From Spirochaetaceae bacterium (GTDB taxonomy: Bacteria; Spirochaetota; Spirochaetia; SZUA-6; Bin103): a stretch of DNA of 41,900 bases. The notes beneath the pieces were generated by a model. That model was not told the origin of the DNA. It was given only the letters and a program-made list of their open reading frames with translations, and did not search any database. Positions 26,624-34,236 of this stretch are shown here, in pieces (position 1 is the first letter of the stretch; the number at the start of each line of letters is the position of its first letter). Location: assembly GCA_028821475.1 (NCBI GenBank), contig JAPPGB010000008.1, positions 5,992 through 47,891 of the forward strand, read 5' to 3'. A program made the translations under genes and the position numbers.

Positions 26624-26789
26624 CTAGCAGCCCGTGGTGGAACCCGGCGTCGCACCGAGAGCGGCGAGGCGCCCGGCTGGCAAGGCGCGACGAACGAGCA
26701 TATCAGGGTATATGTGAGCGAGGAGCAACGCAGCCAGCCGGGATGGATCGCCGCTCGAATGCAGCCGGAGTTTCGCCACGGGCTGCTAG
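26624..26789. repeat. 166-bp imperfect palindrome (fold-back element) between argC and argB
   Basis: The ends are perfect 14-bp inverted repeats (ctagcagcccgtgg at 26624-26637; its complement at 26776-26789), and 18 of 20 bases match if extended. Inside, further complementary blocks stay in register: agcggcga (8 bp) and cccggctggc (10 bp) on each side, and catat/atatg at the centre around cagggt. The whole element can fold as one long hairpin. The right end contains the argC stop codon (complement of cta, 26786-26788) and the left end stops 4 bp before the argB ATG. No ORF. Size, terminal inverted repeats and a ctag at both edges resemble a MITE-like element; a second copy is not present in the window. 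Confidence 0.85.
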
Positions 26790-27826
26790 GCCTCTCCGTG
26801 CAGCGGCAGGGCCGAGCCTTCCGGCAGTCCGAAGCGCAGGTTCATGTTCTGCACCGCCTGCCCGGCGGCACCCTTGAGCAGGTTGTCGATGACCGAGAAC
26901 AGCACTACCTCGCGCCCGCTCACGCGCCACCCGATGTCGCAGCGGTTGGCGCCCCATACGTCGGCGGTCGCCGGGATGCGATCCCCGGCGAGGGCGACGA
27001 ACCGGCACCCGCCGTACGCTTCCTCCAGTATGCCGGCGACCCGCGCCGCGGCACCCGGCTCGCGCAGCGTGGCCACCGTGGTGGCCGCCAGGCCGCGCCG
27101 CATCGGCACCAGGTGAGGCGTGAACAGCAGGTCGAGATCGTCCGCCGCCGGGCCGAGTTCGCTGGCCATCTCGGCATGGTGACGGTGGCTGCGAGCCGGT
27201 GCGTACGCGGTAACGCTCTCGCTCAGTTCGGTGAACAGGTAGTCCGCGCTCACCTTGCGGCCGGCGCCGGTAACCCCGCTCATGGCATTCGCGATCACCG
27301 TGCCGCGCAGCACACCGGCCGCCGCCAGCGGCAGCAGCGGCAGCAACACCGCGGTCGGGTAACAGCCCGGGTTGGCGATGATCGACGCCTGCGCAATTGA
27401 CTCGCGGTGCCACTCGCTGAGCCCGTAGGCGGCGCTCGGCAGCAGGTCGGGGCGCGGCGGCGCCGTTCCGTACGCGGCCGCGAACAGTGCGTGATCGCGA
27501 ATGCGAAAGTCCGCCGCCAGGTCGATCACCACCGCCGAGTCGAAGTATGGGTCGGCGCCGGCCGCCGACTGCAACGGCGGCAGCGCGGAGAACACCACGT
27601 CGGTGGGGCGCCGCGCCGCCTCCTCGGCGCTTACCAGGTTGCCATCGCCGAGCTTCTCGGAGGCCGCGGTCGCCAGCCCGGCGAACGCCGGCAGCGCGGC
27701 GGCGAGCGGCTGACCGGCGCGCGACGAGGAAACGGCCACGATGGCGCTAACGGCGGGATGCTCGAGCAGCAGGCGCAGCAGCAGCGAGCCGGCGTAGCCG
27801 GTTGCGCCGAGTATGGTGGCGATCAC
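26786..27826 (-). CDS. argC: N-acetyl-gamma-glutamyl-phosphate reductase
   Basis: NADPH-dependent reduction of the argB product. 346 residues. The dinucleotide motif is MIATILGATGYAGSLLLRLLLEHP. VVFSALPP, VIDLAADFRIRD and the catalytic Cys motif IIANPGCYPTAVLLPL follow, then VSGVTGAG-like MSGVTGAGRKVS and SHRHHAEM (catalytic His region). FTPHLVPMRRGLAATTVATL and FSVIDNLLKGAAGQAVQNMNLRFGLPE end the family alignment. ATG overlaps the argR stop by 4 bp (ATGA). Its stop codon lies inside the terminal repeat of the palindromic element. No argJ follows. Confidence 0.97.
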   Translation of the reverse strand: MIATILGATGYAGSLLLRLLLEHPAVSAIVAVSSSRAGQPLAAALPAFAGLATAASEKLGDGNLVSAEEAARRPTDVVFSALPPLQSAAGADPYFDSAVVIDLAADFRIRDHALFAAAYGTAPPRPDLLPSAAYGLSEWHRESIAQASIIANPGCYPTAVLLPLLPLAAAGVLRGTVIANAMSGVTGAGRKVSADYLFTELSESVTAYAPARSHRHHAEMASELGPAADDLDLLFTPHLVPMRRGLAATTVATLREPGAAARVAGILEEAYGGCRFVALAGDRIPATADVWGANRCDIGWRVSGREVVLFSVIDNLLKGAAGQAVQNMNLRFGLPEGSALPLHGEA

Positions 27827-28353
27827 GGCGTGCGCTCCGCGAGTCCCCGGATGCGCCGCATCAGCTCCCGGCGTACCTGGTCCGCGCCGGTGCCCTCCGC
27901 CAGCACCGCCAGAATCGTGTCGTCCCCGGCGACGGTACCGATGATCCCGGCCACCGCCAGCCTGTCGAGCGCGAACGCCACGCTCGCGGCGTGGCCGGGC
28001 AGCGTGTGGATTACCGCCAGGTTGCCGGAAAAGGAGATCGACCGATAGCCGTGCAGGAACATCGCCTGCACGTCTTCCTCCGCACCGCCGGTGGCGTCGT
28101 CGCGGACCGTATACGTGTAACCGCCGCGGCCATTGGGCAGCTTGCCCACCTTCAGTATCTTCAGGTCGCGCGACAGCGTCGCCTGCGTAACAGGGTGGCC
28201 GCGCGCCGACAGGTGCTTGAGAAGCTGGCCCTGACTGCTGATCGCACCGCCGGCGATCAGTTCGAGAACGGCGCGGCGGCGACCGGCGGCGGTGGCGCGA
28301 GTTGCATGGAGAGAGGTGGTTGTGATAGGCTCCATAGTTGTATTTTCATTCAT
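27823..28353 (-). CDS. argR: arginine repressor ArgR
   Basis: Arginine-dependent hexameric repressor. 176 residues from ATG 28353. The winged helix-turn-helix is RRRAVLELIAGGAISSQGQLLKHLSARGHPVTQATLSRDLKILKVGKLP, with the classic TQATLSRD recognition helix. The C-terminal oligomerisation and arginine-binding domain includes AVIHTLPGHAASVAFALDRL and IIGTVAGDDTILAVL (GT.AGDDT, arginine contact). The start is uncertain: ATG 28353 lies 7 bases after a TATATT -10 (leaderless), and ATG 28335 would place the operator wholly upstream. Neither has a Shine-Dalgarno. First gene of argRCBDG and probably autoregulated. Confidence 0.94.
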   Translation of the reverse strand: MNENTTMEPITTTSLHATRATAAGRRRAVLELIAGGAISSQGQLLKHLSARGHPVTQATLSRDLKILKVGKLPNGRGGYTYTVRDDATGGAEEDVQAMFLHGYRSISFSGNLAVIHTLPGHAASVAFALDRLAVAGIIGTVAGDDTILAVLAEGTGADQVRRELMRRIRGLAERTP

Positions 28354-28373
28354 TTTGGCGAATATATATGTCA
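28337..28373. promoter_or_regulatory. tandem ARG-box-like operators
   Basis: The minus strand carries TGAATGAAAATACA (28352-28339) and TGACATATATATTCG (28373-28359). Both resemble the ArgR half-site pair TGAAT-N4-ATTCA. The first matches 15 of 18 positions of the extended box. Their centres are about 20.5 bp apart, close to the 21 bp of tandem ARG boxes in E. coli. The first covers the expected transcription start and the second covers the -10 of the argR promoter. Confidence 0.65.
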
Positions 28374-28389
28374 TTACGGGGCCGGTCAA
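28361..28389 (-). promoter_or_regulatory. sigma70-type promoter for argRCBDG
   Basis: TTGACC (28389-28384) and TATATT (28366-28361) on the minus strand with a 17-bp spacer. The expected start falls at about 28354, at or next to the argR ATG, inside the ARG-box pair. The same AT-rich block could serve a weaker rightward promoter for hisC (TTGTAT at 28339-28344, then aatata at 28361). Confidence 0.7.
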
Positions 28390-28432
28390 CCGTGTCGGAG
28401 CCGCGTTGTTCCGGCGCCGCGCCGCCTGACGC

Positions 28433-29590
28433 ATGATGTTCGACGCAGCACGCAACGCCGCCCCCGGCATCGCCGACATTGCACCGTACGTACCGGGCCG
28501 CACCATCGTCGAGGTGGCGCGCGAACTCGGCACTACCGACATCACCGACATCATCAAGCTTGCATCCAACGAGAATCCCCTCGGGGTCAGTCCCATGGCG
28601 GTTGCCGCCATGGCCGCCAGCCTCGAGCGCGGCCACCAGTATCCGGAGGTGATCAACCCGGTGCTCCAGGAGGCGCTCGGCGCGGCCAACGGCGTGGCTC
28701 CCGACTGCGTGGTCACCGGCAACGGCGCCGACTCCATACTGCTGGCCGCGGCGTTGGCGTTCCTGCGCCCGGGCGACGAAGTGCTGGTGCCGGAGGTCAC
28801 CTTCGACATGTACCGCATTGCCGCGCTGACCAAGGGGGCGACCGTGGTGGACGTGCCGATGCCGGATCTGGAGCTGACCGCGGACGCCATCCTGGAGCGG
28901 ATCGGAGGGCGCACGCGCATGGTGTTCCTGTGCAACCCGAACAATCCGACCGGCGCGTTGTTCCCGCGCGCCGCAATGCGTCGCCTGCTCGCCGCGCTGC
29001 CGGAACGGGTCGTGCTCGTGCACGACGAGGTGTACCGGGAATTCGCCGACCCGGAGGCGTTCCCGGAGTTGCGGGCGCGCGCCGCGGGCGGTCATGGCAA
29101 CCTGATCCTGGTACGCAGCATGGCGAAGGCATACGGCCTGGCCGGCGTGCGCTTCGGGTACGGCATCATGGCGGCGGACACCGCGGCGCTGCTGCATCGC
29201 GTACGGCCGCCGTTCGACACCTCGGTACTGGCGCAGGCCGCCGCCCTGGCAGCGCTGCAGGACGAACAGTTCCTGCACCGTACGCTCGACCTCAATCGGT
29301 GCGGCAAGCGGCAACTGTACGCGGCGTTCGCACAACTCGGACTCGACGCCGTCCCGTCGCACGCCAACTTCATCCTCGTGCACGTCGGCCGGCCCGCCGC
29401 CGCCGTGGCGCGCCGGCTGCTCGAGCAGGGGGTGATCGTGCGTGCGCCGCGCCATCCGGCCCTCGCGCGCCACCTGCGCGTGAGCATCGGCACAACTCAG
29501 GAGCTGCAGCGATTCATTGCGGCGCTGCGCCGCACGCTGGCCGAGCCGGCATGCGACACGGAGGCGCCGGGTTCCGGCGCGGGAAGGTGA
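28433..29590 (+). CDS. hisC: histidinol-phosphate aminotransferase
   Basis: PLP enzyme of histidine synthesis, converting imidazole acetol phosphate to histidinol phosphate. 385 residues. ITDIIKLASNENPLGVSPMAVAAM is the HisC N-terminal substrate segment. VTGNGADSILLAAALAFLRPGDEVLVPEVTF, VFLCNPNNPTGALFP, HDEVYREFAD and RSMAKAYGLAGVRFGYG (Schiff-base Lys at 232) follow. The C-terminal FILVHVGRPAAAVARRLLEQGVIVR and LRVSIGTTQELQRFI are typical. HisC and related aromatic aminotransferases overlap in sequence, so a broader substrate range is possible. It diverges from argR over a 79-bp spacer and overlaps the lipoprotein gene by 4 bp. hisB is 4 kb away, not in an operon with it. Confidence 0.93.
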   Translation: MMFDAARNAAPGIADIAPYVPGRTIVEVARELGTTDITDIIKLASNENPLGVSPMAVAAMAASLERGHQYPEVINPVLQEALGAANGVAPDCVVTGNGADSILLAAALAFLRPGDEVLVPEVTFDMYRIAALTKGATVVDVPMPDLELTADAILERIGGRTRMVFLCNPNNPTGALFPRAAMRRLLAALPERVVLVHDEVYREFADPEAFPELRARAAGGHGNLILVRSMAKAYGLAGVRFGYGIMAADTAALLHRVRPPFDTSVLAQAAALAALQDEQFLHRTLDLNRCGKRQLYAAFAQLGLDAVPSHANFILVHVGRPAAAVARRLLEQGVIVRAPRHPALARHLRVSIGTTQELQRFIAALRRTLAEPACDTEAPGSGAGR

Positions 29591-30297
29591 CGCGCTGCAC
29601 GGGGGCGGCTCGCGGTACGCTCCCGGCGAGAGCCGCCGCCGGCGCGACGGCAGCGCTGTACCTGTGTGCGGCGCTCGTCCTGTCCTTGGCTCTGGCGGGT
29701 TGTGAGACCAGCGCCCCGGAGCTGTACGAACTGCAGTGGCTGCTGGTCGATTTCGACGACCGCGACCTCGACCGCCGCTATGAACGACTGAGCGTGTTCG
29801 TGCGCGCCGCGGATGCCGACGGACTCGACGACCTCGACGAGTTGTACGTCATCCACGACGGGGGCGAGCTGTTCTGGCACGCCACCGCCGACACCTGGAC
29901 GCGCGACGAACGCGACGGCGCCACCTGGGTCGGCGCCGCCTCGCTGGCCATGCCGGGCGAACAGCCGTTCCCGTCCGGCGCATATCGCGTACTGCTGATC
30001 GATACGGGGGGCGAGCGTGCCACCTCCCGCTTCGTGATTCCCGAACAGCGCCGTTCGACTCCTCTGCCCGAGGTACGGCAGCGCGGGGGTACCTTTGCGG
30101 TGAGCGGCGACGCGGACTACAGCCTGTGGATCGTGTCCGAGGGCATGCTGCGCGAGTCGCTGGCCGCCGCCGGGGAAGTGCACCTGCGGGGCGACGACTA
30201 CCGCGCCGGGATGCGCTATGAAGTGTACGTGTTCGGCAAGCTGCCGGGTGCGGACAAGGGGGCCTTGAGCGGACCCTACTTCTGGCAGCCGGAGTGA
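29587..30297 (+). CDS. lipoprotein of unknown function
   Basis: From GTG 29587, which overlaps the hisC stop (GTGA), it has 236 residues. The N-terminus has Arg residues, a hydrophobic stretch (about 18-35) and the lipobox LALAGC with Cys39. A lipoprotein signal peptide should place it on the periplasmic or outer membrane face. The mature part is acidic and beta-rich: ELQWLLVDFDDRDLDRRYERLSVFVRAADADGLDDLDELYVIHDGGELFW, later YRVLLIDTGGERATSRFVIPE. I associate this pattern with a lipoprotein conserved in spirochaetes, but no function is known to me. It ends 15 bp from the convergent tRNA-Phe. Confidence 0.8.
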   Translation: MTRCTGAARGTLPARAAAGATAALYLCAALVLSLALAGCETSAPELYELQWLLVDFDDRDLDRRYERLSVFVRAADADGLDDLDELYVIHDGGELFWHATADTWTRDERDGATWVGAASLAMPGEQPFPSGAYRVLLIDTGGERATSRFVIPEQRRSTPLPEVRQRGGTFAVSGDADYSLWIVSEGMLRESLAAAGEVHLRGDDYRAGMRYEVYVFGKLPGADKGALSGPYFWQPE

Positions 30298-30312
30298 CCC
30301 GGCCCGAGAGCA

Positions 30313-30385
30313 TGCCGCCGAGCAGAATCGAACTGCTGACACGAGGATTTTCAGTCCTCTGCTCTACCATCTGAGCTACAGCGGC
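30313..30385 (-). tRNA. trnF: tRNA-Phe (anticodon GAA)
   Basis: Minus strand: acceptor GCCGCTG pairs with CGGCGGC, discriminator A. The D-arm is GCTC...GAGC, the anticodon loop CTGAAAA gives GAA, and the variable loop and T-arm (GTTCGATTC) are standard. No CCA encoded. Confidence 0.97.
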
Positions 30386-30397
30386 GGTACGACCGAT

Positions 30398-30427
30398 AGT
30401 CTACTGACCTGATCCCCGGCCGGTCAA
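30398..30427 (-). promoter_or_regulatory. sigma70-type promoter for tRNA-Phe
   Basis: TTGACC (30427-30422) and TAGACT (30403-30398) on the minus strand with an 18-bp spacer, about 12 bases before the mature 5' end at 30385. Confidence 0.65.
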
Positions 30428-30435
30428 TGCGACGC

Positions 30436-30499
30436 GGGGTGCCGTGGGTGCCGGGGAGGTACCGGGGAGTGCCAGGGTGTGGGAGTGCGGGAGTGCGGG
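30436..30499 (+). other. G-run tract with G-quadruplex potential
   Basis: Eight runs of three or four G (30436, 30446, 30453, 30464, 30475, 30481, 30489, 30497) are separated by 3 to 7 bases, with short direct repeats (gggagtgc twice; accgggga-like units). This fits the common rule for intramolecular G-quadruplexes (four G-runs, loops up to 7). It lies between the tRNA-Phe promoter and the small ORF upstream of the FliG-like gene, on the coding strand of that operon. Confidence 0.55.
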
Positions 30500-30555
30500 C
30501 GCGCAGGTGCGTCGGTTGTCAAGAGCGGTTGCCGTTGGTAGCGTGCAGCGTCCGC

Positions 30556-30756
30556 ATGCTTGCCCACGTCAGCCACCTGTTGCTTGCAGAAGACGCCCTG
30601 CGCGAGGCCGCCGCCGCCGAGGCAGGCGATCGGGGGCTGGGCGCAACCCTGCACGGCAACAGCTGCGCGCCGGCGCACGGCCAGCCGCTCGCGCTTCCAG
30701 AGCTGTGCGAGCAGCTTCCGGCGCCGCGGCGGAGCGCCGGCCCGGAGGTGCCGTGA
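30556..30756 (+). CDS. small ORF upstream of the FliG-like gene, unknown
   Basis: 66 residues from an ATG at 30556. It is helical at first (HVSHLLLAEDALREAAAAEA), then has a Cys-containing stretch (GNSCAPAHGQPLALPELCEQL). Third codon positions are mostly G or C as in the neighbours, and its TGA overlaps the next GTG (GTGA), the same kind of coupling seen elsewhere in the window; these two points are the only support. I do not recognise a family. The frame is open back to 30427 through the G-run tract, which I leave out. Confidence 0.4.
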   Translation: MLAHVSHLLLAEDALREAAAAEAGDRGLGATLHGNSCAPAHGQPLALPELCEQLPAPRRSAGPEVP

Positions 30757-31126
30757 GCGATGCGGCCACCCGCGGATTCGTTCGCGGCACCGAACGCGAC
30801 CGCGGCTTCGAGCAGGTAGCGAGGTTTCTACTGTTGCTCGGCGCCGAACGGTCGGCTCCGGTTCTCACCGGGCTGACCGAACGCGAGGTAGTCGGCATCG
30901 CACGCGAGGTTGTCGCCCTTGGCCCCCTCGAGCCGCGCGAGCAGCGGCACACGTTGGAGGCGTTCGGCTACCCCGTTCCGCCCGCCTCCGCAGCGCCGGG
31001 CGGCGGGACCGCGGCGGCGGGTCGCCTGCTGCGCGCCGCATTTGCCGAGGAGCGGGCGGAAGCACTCTTGCAGGCCGCGCTGCACGACGCCGGCGATGAG
31101 CGGGCGCGGCAAAGGAGCGAGGAACC

Positions 31127-31130
<4 letters not shown>
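30753..31130 (+). CDS. stand-alone FliG N-terminal-like domain protein
   Basis: 125 residues from GTG 30753, with GGAGGT just upstream. Residues about 17-105 align with FliG_N, the domain that joins the flagellar switch to the MS ring. FEQVARFLLLLGAERSAPVLTGLTEREVVGIAREVVALGPLEPREQRHTLEAF matches KAA-LLL-LG-E-AA-VL--L---EV--L--EI--LG-V---E---VL-EF. GGTAAAGRLLRAAFAEERAEALLQ matches the GG--YA--LL--A-GEE-A--IL helix pair. The middle and C-terminal FliG domains that contact FliM and torque generators are absent, so it is not a full switch protein. It overlaps asnS by 4 bp (ATGA). MgtE_N shares this fold, so a non-flagellar role remains possible. Confidence 0.65.
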
Positions 31131-32464
<1,334 letters not shown>

Positions 32465-32490
32465 CGGACGCGGCCTGCCCCGAATGTGCC

Positions 32491-32553
32491 CGGCACCGGC
32501 GTCGAAGGCGCGCCGGTCCCGCGTACGTTGAGCCACACATATCCCTGAACGGA
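32491..32553 (+). repeat. degenerate second copy of the asnS 3' end
   Basis: Bases 32491-32553 repeat 32401-32468. Both carry cgcg(t/c)ac(g/a)ttgagcc and ccctga(a)cgga. Translated in the matching frame the copy reads GTGVEGAPVPRTLSHTYP then stop, against GTHHVRESAPFPRTLSRIYP then stop in asnS. It therefore looks like a leftover or duplicated synthetase C-terminus in the gap before the TM2 gene. Its ttgagc plus the following gatata or tatact could also act as a promoter for that gene, though the spacing is not ideal. Confidence 0.75.
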
Positions 32554-32572
32554 TATACTCTCGGCAGGCGGT

Positions 32573-33040
32573 ATGTACTCTCTGCTCATCGCATACCTGT
32601 TGTGGGCGGTCGGCGGGCTCGGCTCGCTCGGCCTGCACCGCTTCTACCTGCGCAGGTACGGTACCGGCGTGCTGTGGTTGCTGACCGGAGGCCTGTTCGG
32701 GATCGGAGCGATCGTGGACCTGTTCAGAATTCCGACTCTGGTGCGCGAGAGGGCGTTGGAGGACGAGCGGGAACTGCTGAGCGAGGCCGCTGCGCCGGTT
32801 GTCGAGTCGCTCGAGCAGGTGATCCTGCGGATCGCGAGAGCGGGCGGCGGCCTGGTGTCGCCCGCGCTGGTGGCCACCAGCGGTCCCTGGAGCCTGGACG
32901 ACTCGCGAGCCTTTCTGGATGAGATGGTGCGCAAGGGACATGCCGAACAGCGCGCCACCCGGACCGGGGCGCCGCCGGTGGTATACGTGATCCCGGAGTT
33001 CCTTACCGACGCCGGCCGGCAGCAGATCGAAGAGTACTGA
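32573..33040 (+). CDS. TM2-domain membrane protein with C-terminal winged-helix-like domain
   Basis: 155 residues. The N-terminal TM2 domain (1-52) has [42 protein letters not shown], with the G-LG-HRFYL and G--D signatures between two helices. A charged helix (56-82, [16 protein letters not shown]) leads to a domain at about 82-145: [49 protein letters not shown]. That domain matches the C-terminus of the 22799-23266 protein. AGGCGG stands before the ATG. TM2 proteins have no general known function in bacteria. Convergent with hisB, 27 bp apart. Confidence 0.85.
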   Translation: MYSLLIAYLLWAVGGLGSLGLHRFYLRRYGTGVLWLLTGGLFGIGAIVDLFRIPTLVRERALEDERELLSEAAAPVVESLEQVILRIARAGGGLVSPALVATSGPWSLDDSRAFLDEMVRKGHAEQRATRTGAPPVVYVIPEFLTDAGRQQIEEY

Positions 33041-33053
33041 CCGCGCGCGCCGG

Positions 33054-33076
33054 GTCGGCGGCGGCGGTCAGCCGAC
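33054..33076. terminator. possible small hairpin between convergent TM2 gene and hisB
   Basis: gtcggc (33054-33059) and gccgac (33071-33076) form a 6-bp stem with an 11-base loop, overlapping the last codons of hisB. There is no U-run. Weak on its own; listed because it lies exactly where two convergent genes meet. Confidence 0.25.
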
Positions 33077-33658
33077 GCGCCCCTTGGTGGACATGGCGCG
33101 CCGTGAGGGCGCGTAGGCGGCCGCCAACGCACGCCCGAGCGCCTTGAACAGCGCTTCCACCATGTGGTGCGCGTTGGCTCCATGGCGCAGCGTGGCGTGC
33201 ACGTTGATCTGAGCGCGCATCGCCAGGGCGAGCAGGAACTCGCGCACCAGGGCGACGTCGAAGTCGCCCGCAACCGGCTGCGGGTAACGCGCTTCGTAGT
33301 GCAGATAGGGGCGCCCGCCGACGTCGACCACCACCTCTGCCAGCGCGTCATCCATCGGCACCAGGGCACTGGCGAAGCGCGCTACCGGCGCGGCGCCGCG
33401 CGCCGCGCGCAGACAGTCGCCGACCACCAGCCCCACGTCCTCCACCAGGTGGTGAGGATCCACCTCGACGTCGCCGCGCGCACGCACCGACAGAGCGAAG
33501 CCGCCGTGAAACGCCATCGCTTCCAGCATGTGGGTGAAGAACGGCACCGGCGTGTCGATGCTCACTTCGCCGGCGTCGTCGAGCCCGACGTGCACGCTGA
33601 TCTGGGTTTCGTTGGTGCACCGCTCGCGGCGTGCGCTGCGCCCCGGTTCCACCGCCAT
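33068..33658 (-). CDS. hisB: imidazoleglycerol-phosphate dehydratase
   Basis: Mn-dependent dehydratase of histidine synthesis. ATG 33658 gives 196 residues, the size of the monofunctional enzyme (no phosphatase domain). Metal-binding motifs: FFTHMLEAMAFHGGF, DVEVDPHHLVEDVGLVVGDCL, and GANAHHMVEALFKALGRAL. The family's early E-TKI-V segment reads NETQISVHVGLDDAG. C-terminal SRRAMSTKGRVG is close to the usual PSTKG.L. It follows the nitroreductase gene by 14 bp and is probably cotranscribed. A longer open frame upstream is a shadow. Confidence 0.95.
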   Translation of the reverse strand: MAVEPGRSARRERCTNETQISVHVGLDDAGEVSIDTPVPFFTHMLEAMAFHGGFALSVRARGDVEVDPHHLVEDVGLVVGDCLRAARGAAPVARFASALVPMDDALAEVVVDVGGRPYLHYEARYPQPVAGDFDVALVREFLLALAMRAQINVHATLRHGANAHHMVEALFKALGRALAAAYAPSRRAMSTKGRVG

Positions 33659-33672
33659 GACCGTAGCGCGAC

Positions 33673-34182
33673 CTACCAGTGGTTGTACGCGACGATGTCG
33701 GACAGCGGCTTCCGGCCCTGCGGAGGCAACTGCTGATCGGTGTAGCCGAACGCCAGCATTACTACCACGCGCATGGCATGAGGTATGCTCAGGAGATCCT
33801 GCACTTCCTGCTCGTCGAAGGTGGTCATGGCGCAGGACTCGACTCCGTCGTGGGTCGCCTGCAGCATCATGAACGCGGCCGCGATGCCGAGGTCGACCGG
33901 AAAGGAAAGTTGCCCGTTGGGCATGCGGTAGTCGACGTTGGTGGTACACACGGCAACGACCACCGAGGCGGTTTCGATCTGTTCGGCGCCGAACGACGCC
34001 GACGCCAGCTTCTCGCGGAGGTCATGGCGGTTCACGACGATGAAGCGCCATTCCTGCCTGTTCTTGGCCGACGGCGCCAACCGACCGGCCTGCAGAATGC
34101 GCTCCACGCACTCCTTGCTGACCTGCCGCGCACTGAACCGCTTTGCACTTCGCCGTGCAACTATAGCCGGAAGCAACTTCAT
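33673..34182 (-). CDS. nitroreductase family protein
   Basis: FMN-dependent oxidoreductase family. ATG 34182 gives 169 residues. It starts AIVARRSAKRFSARQVSKECVERILQAGRLAPSAKNRQEWRFIVV, the nitroreductase FMN-binding signature (RRS.R.F....v....l..il.aa..aPSa.N.Q.w.f.vv). FPVDLGIAAAFMMLQATHDGVESCAMTTF and MRVVVMLAFGYTDQQLPPQGRKPLSDIVAYNHW are the C-terminal half (GyP....P..R.pl.eiv...). Real substrate unknown. The start is chosen by family; no Shine-Dalgarno is clear. It shares a 54-bp divergent spacer with the M28-like gene, with an AT-rich TAATAT in the middle. Confidence 0.9.
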   Translation of the reverse strand: MKLLPAIVARRSAKRFSARQVSKECVERILQAGRLAPSAKNRQEWRFIVVNRHDLREKLASASFGAEQIETASVVVAVCTTNVDYRMPNGQLSFPVDLGIAAAFMMLQATHDGVESCAMTTFDEQEVQDLLSIPHAMRVVVMLAFGYTDQQLPPQGRKPLSDIVAYNHW

Positions 34183-34236
34183 CACTAGATCGCCAGGTGC
34201 CCGGCACAACGGGCCGCTACAGACTAATATAACCCT

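Noticed and set aside
27802-30297. 831-codon plus-strand frame covering argR, hisC and the lipoprotein
   Set aside because: Only its last 236 codons (from 29587) show a signal peptide and lipobox; the rest is a shadow of hisC and the complement of argR.
30560-31099. 179-codon plus frame overlapping the FliG-like gene
   Set aside because: Arg/Ser/Pro-rich shadow; the frame ending at 31130 has the FliG_N pattern and a Shine-Dalgarno at its GTG.
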